From Marinilactibacillus piezotolerans (lineage in GTDB: Bacteria > Bacillota > Bacilli > Lactobacillales > Carnobacteriaceae_A), in NCBI RefSeq assembly GCF_900169305.1, contig NZ_FWDP01000003.1:1-64000 (forward strand): DNA of 64,000 nucleotides, written 5' to 3'. A program made the position numbers and the translations under genes. The notes under the pieces were generated by a model that saw only the letters and a program-made list of their open reading frames with translations, was not told the origin of the DNA and made no database searches. Positions 1-7,500 of the stretch are shown one piece after another. Within the stretch, counting starts at the first letter, position 1, and each line of letters starts with the position of its first letter.

Positions 1-190
1 TAAGTTTGAAAAGCTCAATTGTATTGATTGTGAATGAACCTTGTTCATTCGATAGTTGTCTTGATCCATAAAGAATCGAAGACCCCTGCACATTTGGTTG
101 TTTTACTTTGTTCAGTTTTCAAAGATCAATCGCCAACGCTTTAGTATCAAGCGTTTCTGTAAATGCCAACTCGTTGTGTCGACCTCTATA
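1..190 (-). other. rRNA operon leader (16S gene lies just outside the window)
   Basis: Read on the minus strand, this stretch contains GATCTTTGAAAACTG (about 113-127), which resembles the boxA antitermination element of Firmicutes rrn operons, and ends at the window edge with a sequence typical of the last bases before a 16S gene. It lies directly downstream of two strong tandem promoters with an AT-rich upstream element. Transcription leaves the window to the left. No mature rRNA base is present here, so the identity is inference from leader and promoter architecture. Confidence 0.68.
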
Positions 191-219
191 ATATTACATC
201 ATGTTCGGTCGGTTGTCAA
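191..219 (-). promoter_or_regulatory. rrn promoter, proximal
   Basis: On the minus strand there is a TTGACA -35 box (214-219), an exact 17-bp spacer and a TAATAT -10 box (191-196). An A/T-rich tract at about 220-245 sits immediately upstream where an UP element would be. This is the nearer of two tandem promoters feeding the rRNA leader. Confidence 0.8.
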
Positions 220-312
220 CATTTTTTAAAAATTATTTTTTTGTGTACTGTTTAAAAAGCAGTTGTGAGATGAAACATCTCGGCGTGCATTTCGTTATCA
301 GCAACGAGTAAT

Positions 313-341
313 ACTTTACCAGTTAGTGATCATCTCGTCAA
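313..341 (-). promoter_or_regulatory. rrn promoter, distal
   Basis: The minus strand shows a TTGACG -35 (336-341), a 17-bp spacer and a TAAAGT -10 (313-318) preceded by TGG, an extended -10. It lies 122 bp upstream of the second promoter, the usual tandem arrangement of rrn operons, and just downstream of the end of the methyltransferase gene. Confidence 0.72.
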
Positions 342-399
342 CAGTTTTCTACTACTTTTTTCAATTTATTTAAGCACTTATTCAGAAAAAGCTGATATA

Positions 400-1125
400 T
401 CAACTTTTGTCTTCAGTAACCTGCGTCTTCATAAATGAGAAATCGAAGTCTTCTTTTTTTGTAATCAGCAATAGACCATCTCCCAGCGGCAAGAGAGTTG
501 TGTCTAGAGCCGGATGATCCATAACAATTTCCAGAAATGCATTCAGTTTTTTATGGATCTTTCTTCTTCGTCTAGGAATTTCACTATCTTCTTCCAGTAT
601 TGTCCCCCCTTGCAAGACGTCATCTACTGCCAGCACACCGTTTTGCTTCAATACGCGCATACATTCAGGAAAGAAATCATAGTATTTCGCTTTTGCACTG
701 TCCATAAATATGAAATCATATTTGGAATCATCTAATTTTTCCAGCCACTCGTTCGCTTGACCTTCCAGCAAGGTTACTTTATCTTCGATTTCCAACGTTT
801 TGAAATTCGCTTTAGCTTTTTCAATCATGGTAGGATTTCGGTCAATCGTAGTGATTTTTCCTTCTTCATCCATATACTCAGCCATTAAGCCGGCAGAGAA
901 TCCAATAGCCGTTCCGATTTCCAAAACTTCTTTAGGCTTGATTTGTCCAAATAACCATACGAAGAAAGTAACTGTTTCATGAGGGATAACGGGGACCCTT
1001 TTTTCATTCGCTTCTTTTTCAATTTCTCCAAGTGTTCCTTTTAGTTGTTTTTGAGCTGTACGTAAAAAATCTCTGACTTCCTCTGACACAACTGGTCGAT
1101 CCATCATTTCATTTCTTTTATGCAT
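400..1125 (-). CDS. trmR: SAM-dependent O-methyltransferase, TrmR/YrrM type
   Basis: This 241-residue class I methyltransferase has the SAM-binding loop LEIGTAIGFS at residues 68-77, an acidic post-II residue, and the DSAKAKYYDFF and AVDDVLQGG segments typical of the YrrM branch of the caffeoyl-CoA O-methyltransferase-like family. In Bacillus subtilis that branch methylates 5-hydroxyuridine in the tRNA wobble position; the same role here is inferred by family. It is cytosolic. The ATG at 1125 is preceded by GAGGG at good spacing. The gene stands alone between the divergent CBS gene and the rRNA promoters, with no obvious terminator before the latter. A different small-molecule or tRNA substrate cannot be excluded. 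Confidence 0.7.
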   Translation of the reverse strand: MHKRNEMMDRPVVSEEVRDFLRTAQKQLKGTLGEIEKEANEKRVPVIPHETVTFFVWLFGQIKPKEVLEIGTAIGFSAGLMAEYMDEEGKITTIDRNPTMIEKAKANFKTLEIEDKVTLLEGQANEWLEKLDDSKYDFIFMDSAKAKYYDFFPECMRVLKQNGVLAVDDVLQGGTILEEDSEIPRRRRKIHKKLNAFLEIVMDHPALDTTLLPLGDGLLLITKKEDFDFSFMKTQVTEDKS

Positions 1126-1201
1126 TTTAGACCCTCGGCTTTCTTATTCAGAATTTCTTATTTATTTTACATGGTTTTTTATATTTTCTAAAGCTTTTAT
1201 C

Positions 1202-1210
1202 TGGTATAAT
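1202..1210 (+). promoter_or_regulatory. extended -10 promoter of cbpA
   Basis: TGG followed by TATAAT (1205-1210) forms an extended -10 box 48 bp upstream of the CBS-protein start. No good -35 box is seen, as is common for extended -10 promoters. Confidence 0.55.
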
Positions 1211-1257
1211 AAAAATGTGAAAATAGCGATAATTACATGAGAAGGAGTAAATAAACA

Positions 1258-1896
1258 ATGTTGATCAAACAACTGTCTGTACCAAAAAGCGCTGTGCAAA
1301 CTATTCCCGAAACAGCAACATTACAAGAATCAATCGATTTATTAGAAAGAACAGGGTATAGATGTGTTCCAGTATTAGACGAAAGCGGGAAAATTTTCCG
1401 CGGTAATATCTATAAGATGCATATTTATCGTCATAAAGCTAACGGCGGAGACATGAACTTGCCGGTTACCCACTTATTAAAAAACGCAACGAAGTATATT
1501 CACTTGAACTCTTCGTTCTTCAAAGTTTTCTTTATGATCAAAGACTTGCCTTATATTACTGTTCTAGATGAAAACAACCATTTTTACGGCATCTTGACTC
1601 ACAGTTCTTTAATCGATCTGCTTCAGCAGTCTTGGAGCATTGATCAAGGGAGTTACGTATTGACAGTTGCTTCCCCTGGACAAAAAGGCGACTTAGCAGC
1701 GATCACTAAGATCATTAATCGCCATTGTACGATTATGAGCTGTATTACTTTAGACGTCCAAAGAGAAAATATGGTGCGCCGTACAATTATTACTCTGGAG
1801 CCGAATATTTCCGAAAGAACATTAGATGATATTTCCAATCAGCTGGAACGTAAAGGGTTTAAGATTATCGGGATTGAAGATCTTCATAACGACTAA
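1258..1896 (+). CDS. cbpA: c-di-AMP-binding CBS-ACT protein, CbpA type
   Basis: The 212-residue protein has two CBS motifs (about residues 5-60 and 70-130) followed by an ACT-like C-terminal half (about 135-210) with alternating beta strands. This CBS-ACT layout matches the Listeria c-di-AMP receptor CbpA rather than the shorter CBS-only CbpB/DarB proteins. The family is cytosolic and senses c-di-AMP; downstream partners are not known from this sequence. The start has AGAAGGAG ten bases upstream. It is monocistronic, with an extended -10 promoter before it and a strong terminator shared with convergent queT behind it. No catalytic motif is present, which fits a receptor. Confidence 0.7.
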   Translation: MLIKQLSVPKSAVQTIPETATLQESIDLLERTGYRCVPVLDESGKIFRGNIYKMHIYRHKANGGDMNLPVTHLLKNATKYIHLNSSFFKVFFMIKDLPYITVLDENNHFYGILTHSSLIDLLQQSWSIDQGSYVLTVASPGQKGDLAAITKIINRHCTIMSCITLDVQRENMVRRTIITLEPNISERTLDDISNQLERKGFKIIGIEDLHND

Positions 1897-1912
1897 TCTG
1901 ATGAGTCCATTT

Positions 1913-1959
1913 AAAAAGCAGTGCTTCTTCTACTTTTTTGTAGAGAGCACTGCTTTTTT
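1913..1959. terminator. bidirectional terminator between cbpA and queT
   Basis: AAAAAGCAGTGCT pairs with AGCACTGCTTTTTT across a TTCTAC/GTAGA inner stem. T-runs occur on both strands, so it can end both convergent genes. Confidence 0.88.
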
Positions 1960-1977
1960 CACGCCAAAAATCAAAAG

Positions 1978-2475
1978 TTATTTTTCCATTTGTGCATTAA
2001 AATTGATTTTGCTGTTTAAGAACATCATAATCGGGATCCCCACTGCCATAGTAACAAATTGGCTGGCAAACAGTAATCCATAACTAACCCAGAACGTTTC
2101 TTCTACTGCTCCACTCAACATCAGCATGTAGGCAATAATGAAGGTGAATAGTGAGAACACAACTGTATTGATCAGCATTTTAAGCGGGATCGAAGCAATT
2201 TTTCTAGTTAACAGTATCGTAACGATTAGAGAAATGATCGTGTGTCCGCCGCCTAGTATCCAGTCCAGCACTCCATATGGAGACAGCAGGATATTTGCGA
2301 CAATAACCCCAATACTAAGTCCGTAAGCATATTTGCTGTTGAAGACAACGAAATGATTCAGCATTTCAGATAGTCTAAGCTGTACCACTCCAAACGAAAA
2401 TGGCGTGACTGCTAAGGTAATCACAACATAAAGAGCTCCTATAATTGCGTTAATTACTAATTGTTTGATTTTCAA
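1978..2475 (-). CDS. queT: queuosine precursor transporter QueT
   Basis: A 165-residue integral membrane protein with five or so hydrophobic segments and the QueT hallmark region LRLSEMLNHFVVFN near the first third. QueT is the substrate-binding (S) component of an energy-coupling factor transporter that brings in preQ1 or related queuosine precursors. The start is taken as TTG at 2475, not the upstream in-frame ATG at 2535: AGGAGG (2483-2488) lies seven bases before this TTG, and the upstream codons fall inside a preQ1 riboswitch. The shared ECF module (EcfA, EcfA', EcfT) is not in the window. It is likely repressed at translation when preQ1 is abundant. Confidence 0.87.
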   Translation of the reverse strand: MKIKQLVINAIIGALYVVITLAVTPFSFGVVQLRLSEMLNHFVVFNSKYAYGLSIGVIVANILLSPYGVLDWILGGGHTIISLIVTILLTRKIASIPLKMLINTVVFSLFTFIIAYMLMLSGAVEETFWVSYGLLFASQFVTMAVGIPIMMFLNSKINFNAQMEK

Positions 2476-2482
2476 TTCTTTT

Positions 2483-2525
2483 CCTCCTAGTTTTTGATAA
2501 CGTGGGTTGGCGCTTTCGAACCACG
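2483..2525 (-). promoter_or_regulatory. preQ1-I riboswitch
   Basis: On the minus strand a CGTGG/CCCACG hairpin (2501-2525) is followed by the A-rich tail TTATCAAAAACTAGGAGG. The tail closely resembles the preQ1-I aptamer tail, for example GUUAACAAAACAAGG of the Thermoanaerobacter example. The tail runs straight into the AGGAGG of queT, so folding of the pseudoknot would hide the ribosome-binding site: a translational OFF switch by inference. The downstream gene is a preQ1 transporter, as expected for this class. Confidence 0.78.
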
Positions 2526-2544
2526 GTTGATGCACAACGAGAGT

Positions 2545-2574
2545 AGTGTATCACGATTCGATCAACTTGCGCAA
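2545..2574 (-). promoter_or_regulatory. queT promoter
   Basis: TTGCGC (2569-2574), an 18-bp spacer and TACACT (2545-2550) preceded by TGA (extended -10) on the minus strand. This places the start about 15 nt upstream of the riboswitch hairpin. Confidence 0.6.
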
Positions 2575-2611
2575 CTTATTTTGCATCACATAACTGTATA
2601 TCTGTCTACAT

Positions 2612-2649
2612 AAAAAGAGACAGAATCTATTCGCAGATTCTGTCTCTTT
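2612..2649 (-). terminator. terminator of the ndoA toxin gene
   Basis: AAAGAGACAGAATCT pairs perfectly with AGATTCTGTCTCTTT around a six-base loop, and the minus strand continues into a T-run. Confidence 0.88.
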
Positions 2650-2673
2650 CACTAAGTAAATGGGCTAACTGAG

Positions 2674-3036
2674 TTATATGTGTTTATATTTATTCGATAA
2701 TCCTACACTGATAGATAGAGCTTCATCAATAGAATTCATAGTATTGGAATTCAAATGAGTTACTTTGTCTCGCAATCGTTGTTTATCGATAGTACGGACT
2801 TGTTCCAACAAAACGACAGAATTTTTCTCAAGACCTTGGTCCGAGCCCACTTCTACGTGCGTCGGCATTTTCCCTTTTTGAATTTTTGTCGTAATCGCCG
2901 CAACAATTACTGTCGGACTATATTTATTCCCAACGTTGTTCTGAATTACCAAGACAGGCCTCATTCCGCCTTGTTCTGAACCAACGACAGGTGACAGATC
3001 CGCATAAAATATATCTCCCCGCTTAACCATAGGCAT
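2674..3036 (-). CDS. ndoA: MazF/NdoA-type endoribonuclease toxin
   Basis: A 120-residue PemK/MazF-fold toxin. It contains [29 protein letters not shown] and [12 protein letters not shown], which are close to B. subtilis NdoA (EndoA), an RNase cutting at UACAU. These conserved segments include the catalytic Arg and Thr region of the family. The upstream gene is a matching RHH antitoxin, so the pair is a complete type II system. Two ATGs are possible (3036 and 3030), four and ten bases after GAGGAG; the upstream in-frame start at 3054 would overlap that site and was rejected. In most Bacilli the pair follows alr downstream of acpS; here alr is absent. Confidence 0.92.
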   Translation of the reverse strand: MPMVKRGDIFYADLSPVVGSEQGGMRPVLVIQNNVGNKYSPTVIVAAITTKIQKGKMPTHVEVGSDQGLEKNSVVLLEQVRTIDKQRLRDKVTHLNSNTMNSIDEALSISVGLSNKYKHI

Positions 3037-3116
3037 TTTTCTCCTCAAAGGCACCCTTTGGAGTATGGTCAGTTTCGTCCGAAATCATCTTTCTTTTCAT
3101 CGCACGTTACGTTCCT

Positions 3117-3368
3117 TTAGATATGCATGTGCACTTCGCTTTCACAACCATCAAACTCAGAACAGATCTCTAAATTGATGTGTGCCATTTCTGCATATCC
3201 CTTCCGCATGGCATCCATTTTATTCATACTTTCTCTAACACAAACCTTTACCATTTCTGCCATCAATTGAGTTTTTTCCATGTTTGTTTCAACACAATAT
3301 TCGACCAAGTCTTCATAGACTGACTGATCTAATTCAATAATCATTTTCTTGCTGCGCTGTTCTTCCAT
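3117..3368 (-). CDS. ndoAI: NdoAI/MazE-type RHH antitoxin
   Basis: An 83-residue ribbon-helix-helix protein with an N-terminal beta strand and helices (MIIELDQSVYEDL). Its C-terminal MRKGYAEMAHINLEICSE segment aligns by eye with the toxin-binding tail of B. subtilis EndoAI. It neutralises the adjacent RNase toxin and should repress its own promoter as an RHH dimer. ATG at 3368 was preferred over the in-frame TTG at 3383 because GGAGGG lies seven bases before it and includes part of that TTG. The toxin gene follows about 80 bp downstream, presumably co-transcribed. Confidence 0.85.
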   Translation of the reverse strand: MEEQRSKKMIIELDQSVYEDLVEYCVETNMEKTQLMAEMVKVCVRESMNKMDAMRKGYAEMAHINLEICSEFDGCESEVHMHI

Positions 3369-3623
3369 GACCGTGCCCTCCAAAAGATTATCGCTTATCT
3401 ACAAACGTCCAACTCCAAACTCATCAATGCAATGTAACGTCTTCAATCCCACTATCAGGTTTGCATTAATTGCGTTTGAACATTTTAGAAATGAATCGTG
3501 CAAAGTTTCATCTTATAGATAAGTTTAGCATGAAAAATCTTTTATTAAAACAGGTCATTCAAGTTGATTGTGACGAAAGTATGACCAAAAAACAGAGAAC
3601 AGATGAAGAATGGATGATCACCC
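3369..3623. other. intergenic gap where alr is usually found
   Basis: Between acpS and the antitoxin there are about 250 bp without a plausible gene. No remnant of alanine racemase (no PLP-lysine motif in any frame) is visible. The segment presumably carries the toxin-antitoxin promoter, but no strong -35/-10 pair stands out. Confidence 0.5.
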
Positions 3624-3651
3624 CTCTAAAATCACTTCTCTAAAATCACTT
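3624..3651. repeat. 14-bp exact tandem duplication at the acpS stop
   Basis: CTCTAAAATCACTT occurs twice head to tail. The duplication spans the last codons and stop of acpS, so the gene ends in the first copy on the plus-strand map. It looks like a recent slippage event that changed the extreme C terminus only. Confidence 0.85.
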
Positions 3652-3982
3652 GGGCTGCCGCGATTTGATAAGTATGGGTAATCGAGATCCAGACATTTCC
3701 ATCAAAAGGTGTTTGGGTGACTTCCGGTTTTCCTGTCGGTCCATTTAGTATCTCAATATCATGAAATCCTAATTTGCCGATTCCAGTGCCCATTGCTTTT
3801 GAAAAAGCTTCTTTCGCTGAGAACCTTCCGGCTAAAAATTCATCTTTCCGAGTCCCTTGCAACTTTTCATAAACTTTATGCTCGTTAGGTGTCAAAACTC
3901 TAGATGAGAACGTCTCTCTTCTTTCGCAAGCTAGTTTAATCCTTTCGATCTCTACTACATCTAACCCGATTCCTGCAATCAC
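3632..3982 (-). CDS. acpS: holo-[acyl-carrier-protein] synthase
   Basis: A 116-residue enzyme that moves 4'-phosphopantetheine from CoA to the serine of acyl carrier protein. The family signature GIGLDVVEIER (metal ligand Asp8) and FLAGRFSAKEAFSKA (Glu58) are both present, followed by SITHTYQIAAA near the C terminus. Length is normal for the trimeric AcpS class. Just before the stop there is a 14-bp tandem duplication, which only affects the last residues. It lies upstream of the toxin-antitoxin pair, but the alr gene usually in between is missing. Essential for fatty acid synthesis; cytosolic. Confidence 0.95.
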   Translation of the reverse strand: MIAGIGLDVVEIERIKLACERRETFSSRVLTPNEHKVYEKLQGTRKDEFLAGRFSAKEAFSKAMGTGIGKLGFHDIEILNGPTGKPEVTQTPFDGNVWISITHTYQIAAAQVILEK

Positions 3983-4157
3983 TGGTTTCCCTCATTTTCG
4001 TCAGCAAACATTTGCTATTCTCTCAATTCATAATGACTTGATGTTAATATTACCAGAATCATAGGTAAAAGTCATATAATAGAGCACTCTGTTATGAATT
4101 CTTAAAATTATGACGATTCTGCGTTTTAATATTACAGTTAAACCCATTTTTAGACCT

Positions 4158-4190
4158 AAAAAAAAGAGGCCCTTGAAAGGACCTCTTCGG
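4158..4190 (-). terminator. cshA terminator
   Basis: On the minus strand AAGAGGTCCTT pairs with AAGGGCCTCTT and runs into eight T residues, nine bases after the cshA stop. Confidence 0.88.
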
Positions 4191-4198
4191 TTTATTGA

Positions 4199-5671
4199 TT
4201 AATTGCTGCCTTTTTTACGGTCTTTACGGTAATTGTCACGACGTCCTTTGTTATCACTGCGTCGATTGTTATTCCGTCTGTTGCTGCTTCCGCTGTTGCG
4301 GTTGCTTCTGCCGCGATATCCGCCTTTTCCGCCTTTACGCTTGCGGTCTTTAGAAGGAAGAGGTCTCTGCGGTGAGATTTTTACAGGGATTTCTGTCGGG
4401 TCTTTGACCATAGATTTCACTAATGCTGCTGCCAAATCTTCCGCTGAGTAGGCACTCAACAATTTTTCAGCGGCATTGTGATAGCGATCCAGACCATTTT
4501 CTGCAATCGTTTTTTGAATATCTTCCATTGCAGATTCCAGCTGACTTTCAATTGCTTCGTCGTTGGTAGGTGGACGAAGAGCTGTCATTTCTTGTTTAGT
4601 CAGGTTTTCTACTGTACGCAGGTAACCCATTTCCTGAGGCGTTACAAAAGTAACTGAAACTCCTTTTTCTCCAGCACGTCCCGTACGTCCGATACGGTGA
4701 ACATAACTTTCGGGATCTTGAGGAATATCATAGTTATAAACATGTGTTAAACCAGAAACATCTAACCCACGTGCAGCAACGTCTGTAGCTACAAGGATAT
4801 CAATATTTCCTTTTTTAAATGAATTCAACACGCTCATACGTTTACTTTGAGAAAGGTCTCCGTGGATCCCTTCAGCTTGATAGCCGCGCATTTCAAGTCC
4901 TTTAGCTAGTTCATCTACACGGCGTTTGGTACGACCGAAAATGATGGCTGAATCAGGATTTTGCACATCAATCAAACGAGTTAAAATATCGAATTTTTCA
5001 TTGTCGCGTGCTTTTGTATAGAACTGCTCAATAGTAGAAGCAGACAATGTTTTCGTTTTGATTTTAACGGTTTCTGGATTTTTCATGAAACGTTCAGCAA
5101 TACGCTGGATTGGTTTAGGCATTGTAGCTGAGAAAAGAAGCGTTTGACGAGCAGAAGGTACTTCACTGATGATTGTCTCAATATCTTCAATGAATCCCAT
5201 GTTCAGCATTTCGTCTGCTTCATCTAAAACAAGCGTTTCTACTTGTTCCAGTTTAAGCGTTTTACGTCTGATATGGTCCAGCAAACGACCTGGTGTACCT
5301 ACGACGATTTGTGCGCCGCCTTTGATTTGCTTGATCTGTCTTCTAATATCTGCTCCACCATAAACACAAGTTACTTTTACTCGTTTATCTCTACTTAAAC
5401 GGAATAACTCTTCTTGTGTTTGAATCGCTAATTCACGAGTAGGTGCGATGACCAACCCTTGAACATTGTGATTTTTCGGATCGATTTTCTGCAGCATCGG
5501 CAAACCGAAAGCAGCTGTTTTTCCTGTACCTGTCTGGGCTTGACCGATAACGTCTTTCCCTTCCAATGCTAATGGAATGGTTTGTCCTTGAATGGGTGTT
5601 GTTTCCTCAAATCCCATTCTTTCTACAGATTTCAGTATTTCGGGTGCAATATTTAATTCGCTAAATTTCAA
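4199..5671 (-). CDS. cshA: DEAD-box RNA helicase, CshA type
   Basis: A 490-residue helicase with every expected motif in order: the Q motif (GFEETTPIQ), [29 protein letters not shown], and in the second RecA lobe [18 protein letters not shown] and [10 protein letters not shown]. The last 60 residues are a basic Gly/Arg/Asn-rich tail ([17 protein letters not shown]), typical of CshA, which works with the RNA degradosome, ribosome assembly and cold growth. ATG at 5671 is preceded by AGGAGG. The gene has its own consensus promoter about 300 bp upstream and a long leader with stable hairpins, suggesting control at the RNA level. Confidence 0.93.
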   Translation of the reverse strand: MKFSELNIAPEILKSVERMGFEETTPIQGQTIPLALEGKDVIGQAQTGTGKTAAFGLPMLQKIDPKNHNVQGLVIAPTRELAIQTQEELFRLSRDKRVKVTCVYGGADIRRQIKQIKGGAQIVVGTPGRLLDHIRRKTLKLEQVETLVLDEADEMLNMGFIEDIETIISEVPSARQTLLFSATMPKPIQRIAERFMKNPETVKIKTKTLSASTIEQFYTKARDNEKFDILTRLIDVQNPDSAIIFGRTKRRVDELAKGLEMRGYQAEGIHGDLSQSKRMSVLNSFKKGNIDILVATDVAARGLDVSGLTHVYNYDIPQDPESYVHRIGRTGRAGEKGVSVTFVTPQEMGYLRTVENLTKQEMTALRPPTNDEAIESQLESAMEDIQKTIAENGLDRYHNAAEKLLSAYSAEDLAAALVKSMVKDPTEIPVKISPQRPLPSKDRKRKGGKGGYRGRSNRNSGSSNRRNNNRRSDNKGRRDNYRKDRKKGSN

Positions 5672-5978
5672 AAATGTATTCCTCCTATTATTTTCCTTGG
5701 CTTCTATTTCGTCTGGGGAGCCAAGGAGTCATGCTTGAACGCACAGTAACCTACCTGCAGATTCAGCATCACTTAAAAGAAACGGGTTTTTCTTGTCCCT
5801 AAGATCGTTCGACGTTTCTTTTCACATAAAGACCCCAATGTTCGTATCCGAAACGCGCGATGCGACACACCAGGGTTTTAAATCTTCTTGACTCATATTT
5901 AATTATTAGATGGCTTGTTCTCACTTTATTGTTTGTCTATAAGAAAAACAAGCGTAAACAATATCGAACCATTGTTCA
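5672..5978 (-). promoter_or_regulatory. long structured 5' leader of cshA
   Basis: The promoter at 5985-6013 places the transcript start about 300 nt before the helicase ATG, with no gene in between. The leader holds an AAAAGAAACG/CGTTTCTTTT stem enclosing GGG/CCC (5774-5822), which is terminator-like. A CCTTGGCT/AGCCAAGG hairpin (5695-5726) lies just before the ribosome-binding site. Long leaders on DEAD-box helicase genes are often cold- or self-regulated; that role here is inference. Confidence 0.6.
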
Positions 5979-5984
5979 ACAGAC

Positions 5985-6013
5985 ATCATAGCACGCATAG
6001 TTTTCATTTTCAA
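5985..6013 (-). promoter_or_regulatory. cshA promoter
   Basis: Minus strand TTGAAA (6008-6013), a 17-bp spacer and TATGAT (5985-5990). It lies between murF and cshA, so the helicase can be expressed independently of murF, for which no terminator is seen. Confidence 0.7.
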
Positions 6014-6057
6014 CTTATATTGACTAGTTTAACAATGAATACGTTTTACCTACCAAT

Positions 6058-7431
6058 TTATTTTTTCAATTCGTTAACAACATTCAAAATACCTGTTCCT
6101 AAACTGGATTTCAACAAAACCACATCGTCTGGTTGGATTGTTTTTCTTAAATAATCGATCATCGGCGTTTTATCCCCCGAAAAGTGGCGGATGGTCTCGA
6201 GCGTAAAGTCCTCTTTTACGGTTTTGTAAACCACACCCATCTCAGTACCATACAAGATCAGCTGGTCTATCGCTTTTGGATCAATAGCTTCCGCTATACT
6301 TTTATGCAACTCTTCAGATAATGCGCCTAATTCCAGGACATCTCCCAATACAACAATCTTTTTACCACTGCTCTCTATACTGGAGAAGTAACGCAAAACA
6401 GCTTTCATAGAAGAAGGACTCGCATTATAAGCATCGTTTAAAAGTTGTGCTCCATTAAATCCTTCCAGCCATTCCAAACGATTTTTGGTCAACTGAAAAT
6501 GAGCCAGTTTTTCTGCACTCTGTTCAATCGAAATATCAAACTCCAATCCAACCAGCAGTGCAGCCAGTGCGTTCTGTACATTATACTCTCCCGGCATCGG
6601 CAATGTGATCGTCAACCCGGGGGCTTGGTTTACCGAAAACGATGTCTGGCGCATTTCTGACTGAACATTGAGCGCATACAAATCCTGATCCTCATTTTTC
6701 CCAAAAGTCCGTTTTCTTTCACTCGGCAGCTTTTGAGTTCGTTCCGCCAGCAGCGGTTCTTCTCCCGGATAAATCAGCACACCTTCAGGTTTTAAACCAT
6801 CCGTAATTTCCATTTTCGCATCCGCTATTCCAGCTCTTGAACCGAAAAATTCTATATGCGACTCTCCAATCATCGTGATAACAGCCGCATCCGGCTCTGC
6901 CAGCATAGACAAGACATGGATTTCTCCAGCCTCACTCATACCCATTTCCAGCACGACGGCTTCTGTATCTGCCGGCATTTCCAGGATTGTATAAGGCAGT
7001 CCGATATGATTATTGAAATTACCAACTGTCTTATGCGTTTTGTATTTCGCTGACAGTACCGCTTCAACCATATCTTTTGTTGTCGTTTTTCCATTACTGC
7101 CGGTCACACCGATGATTTTCGGATCCACTTTTTTCAGATACCATTTCGCAAACTGCTGAAAGGCTTTCATTGTATCCTCTACTTGAATAATCGGCAGGTC
7201 TTTTGGCGCCTGCTCTATTGGATCACTCCAGAGTGCAGCTGCTGCACCATTCGAAATTGCACTCTCAATATACTCATGACCGTTTCGCTCAGCTACCAGC
7301 GGCACAAACAAACTGCCCTCCTGTAAACTTCGCGAGTCAAAAGCCGCCTTTACAACTTCCTTATTTTCATCATCTGCATGATAAAGCACGCCATCCGTAG
7401 CTGACGCAATTTCTTTCAGTGTCCATTTCAT
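6058..7431 (-). CDS. murF: UDP-MurNAc-tripeptide--D-Ala-D-Ala ligase MurF
   Basis: The 457-residue enzyme adds the D-Ala-D-Ala dipeptide to the peptidoglycan precursor in the cytosol. The Mur ligase P-loop GVTGSNGKTTTKD sits at about residues 108-120, followed by the substrate-binding NFNNHIGLP and AVLEMGMSEAGEI segments, and the C-terminal LNDAYNASPSSM and VVLGDVLELG motifs. Length is normal. It lies downstream of ddl, which makes its dipeptide substrate, and the two are about 70 bp apart on the same strand, likely one operon (ddl-murF), as in many Bacilli where cshA follows. Confidence 0.95.
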   Translation of the reverse strand: MKWTLKEIASATDGVLYHADDENKEVVKAAFDSRSLQEGSLFVPLVAERNGHEYIESAISNGAAAALWSDPIEQAPKDLPIIQVEDTMKAFQQFAKWYLKKVDPKIIGVTGSNGKTTTKDMVEAVLSAKYKTHKTVGNFNNHIGLPYTILEMPADTEAVVLEMGMSEAGEIHVLSMLAEPDAAVITMIGESHIEFFGSRAGIADAKMEITDGLKPEGVLIYPGEEPLLAERTQKLPSERKRTFGKNEDQDLYALNVQSEMRQTSFSVNQAPGLTITLPMPGEYNVQNALAALLVGLEFDISIEQSAEKLAHFQLTKNRLEWLEGFNGAQLLNDAYNASPSSMKAVLRYFSSIESSGKKIVVLGDVLELGALSEELHKSIAEAIDPKAIDQLILYGTEMGVVYKTVKEDFTLETIRHFSGDKTPMIDYLRKTIQPDDVVLLKSSLGTGILNVVNELKK

Positions 7432-7500
7432 TCTCTTATTCTCTCCATTGCCTCAAGGAACACCTCTAATCCCGCACTCCTTGTTTGATTTCAATCCGCT

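Noticed and set aside
1-60. 16S rRNA gene start inside the window
   Set aside because: The AGAGTTTGATCCTGG motif is absent; only the leader is inside.
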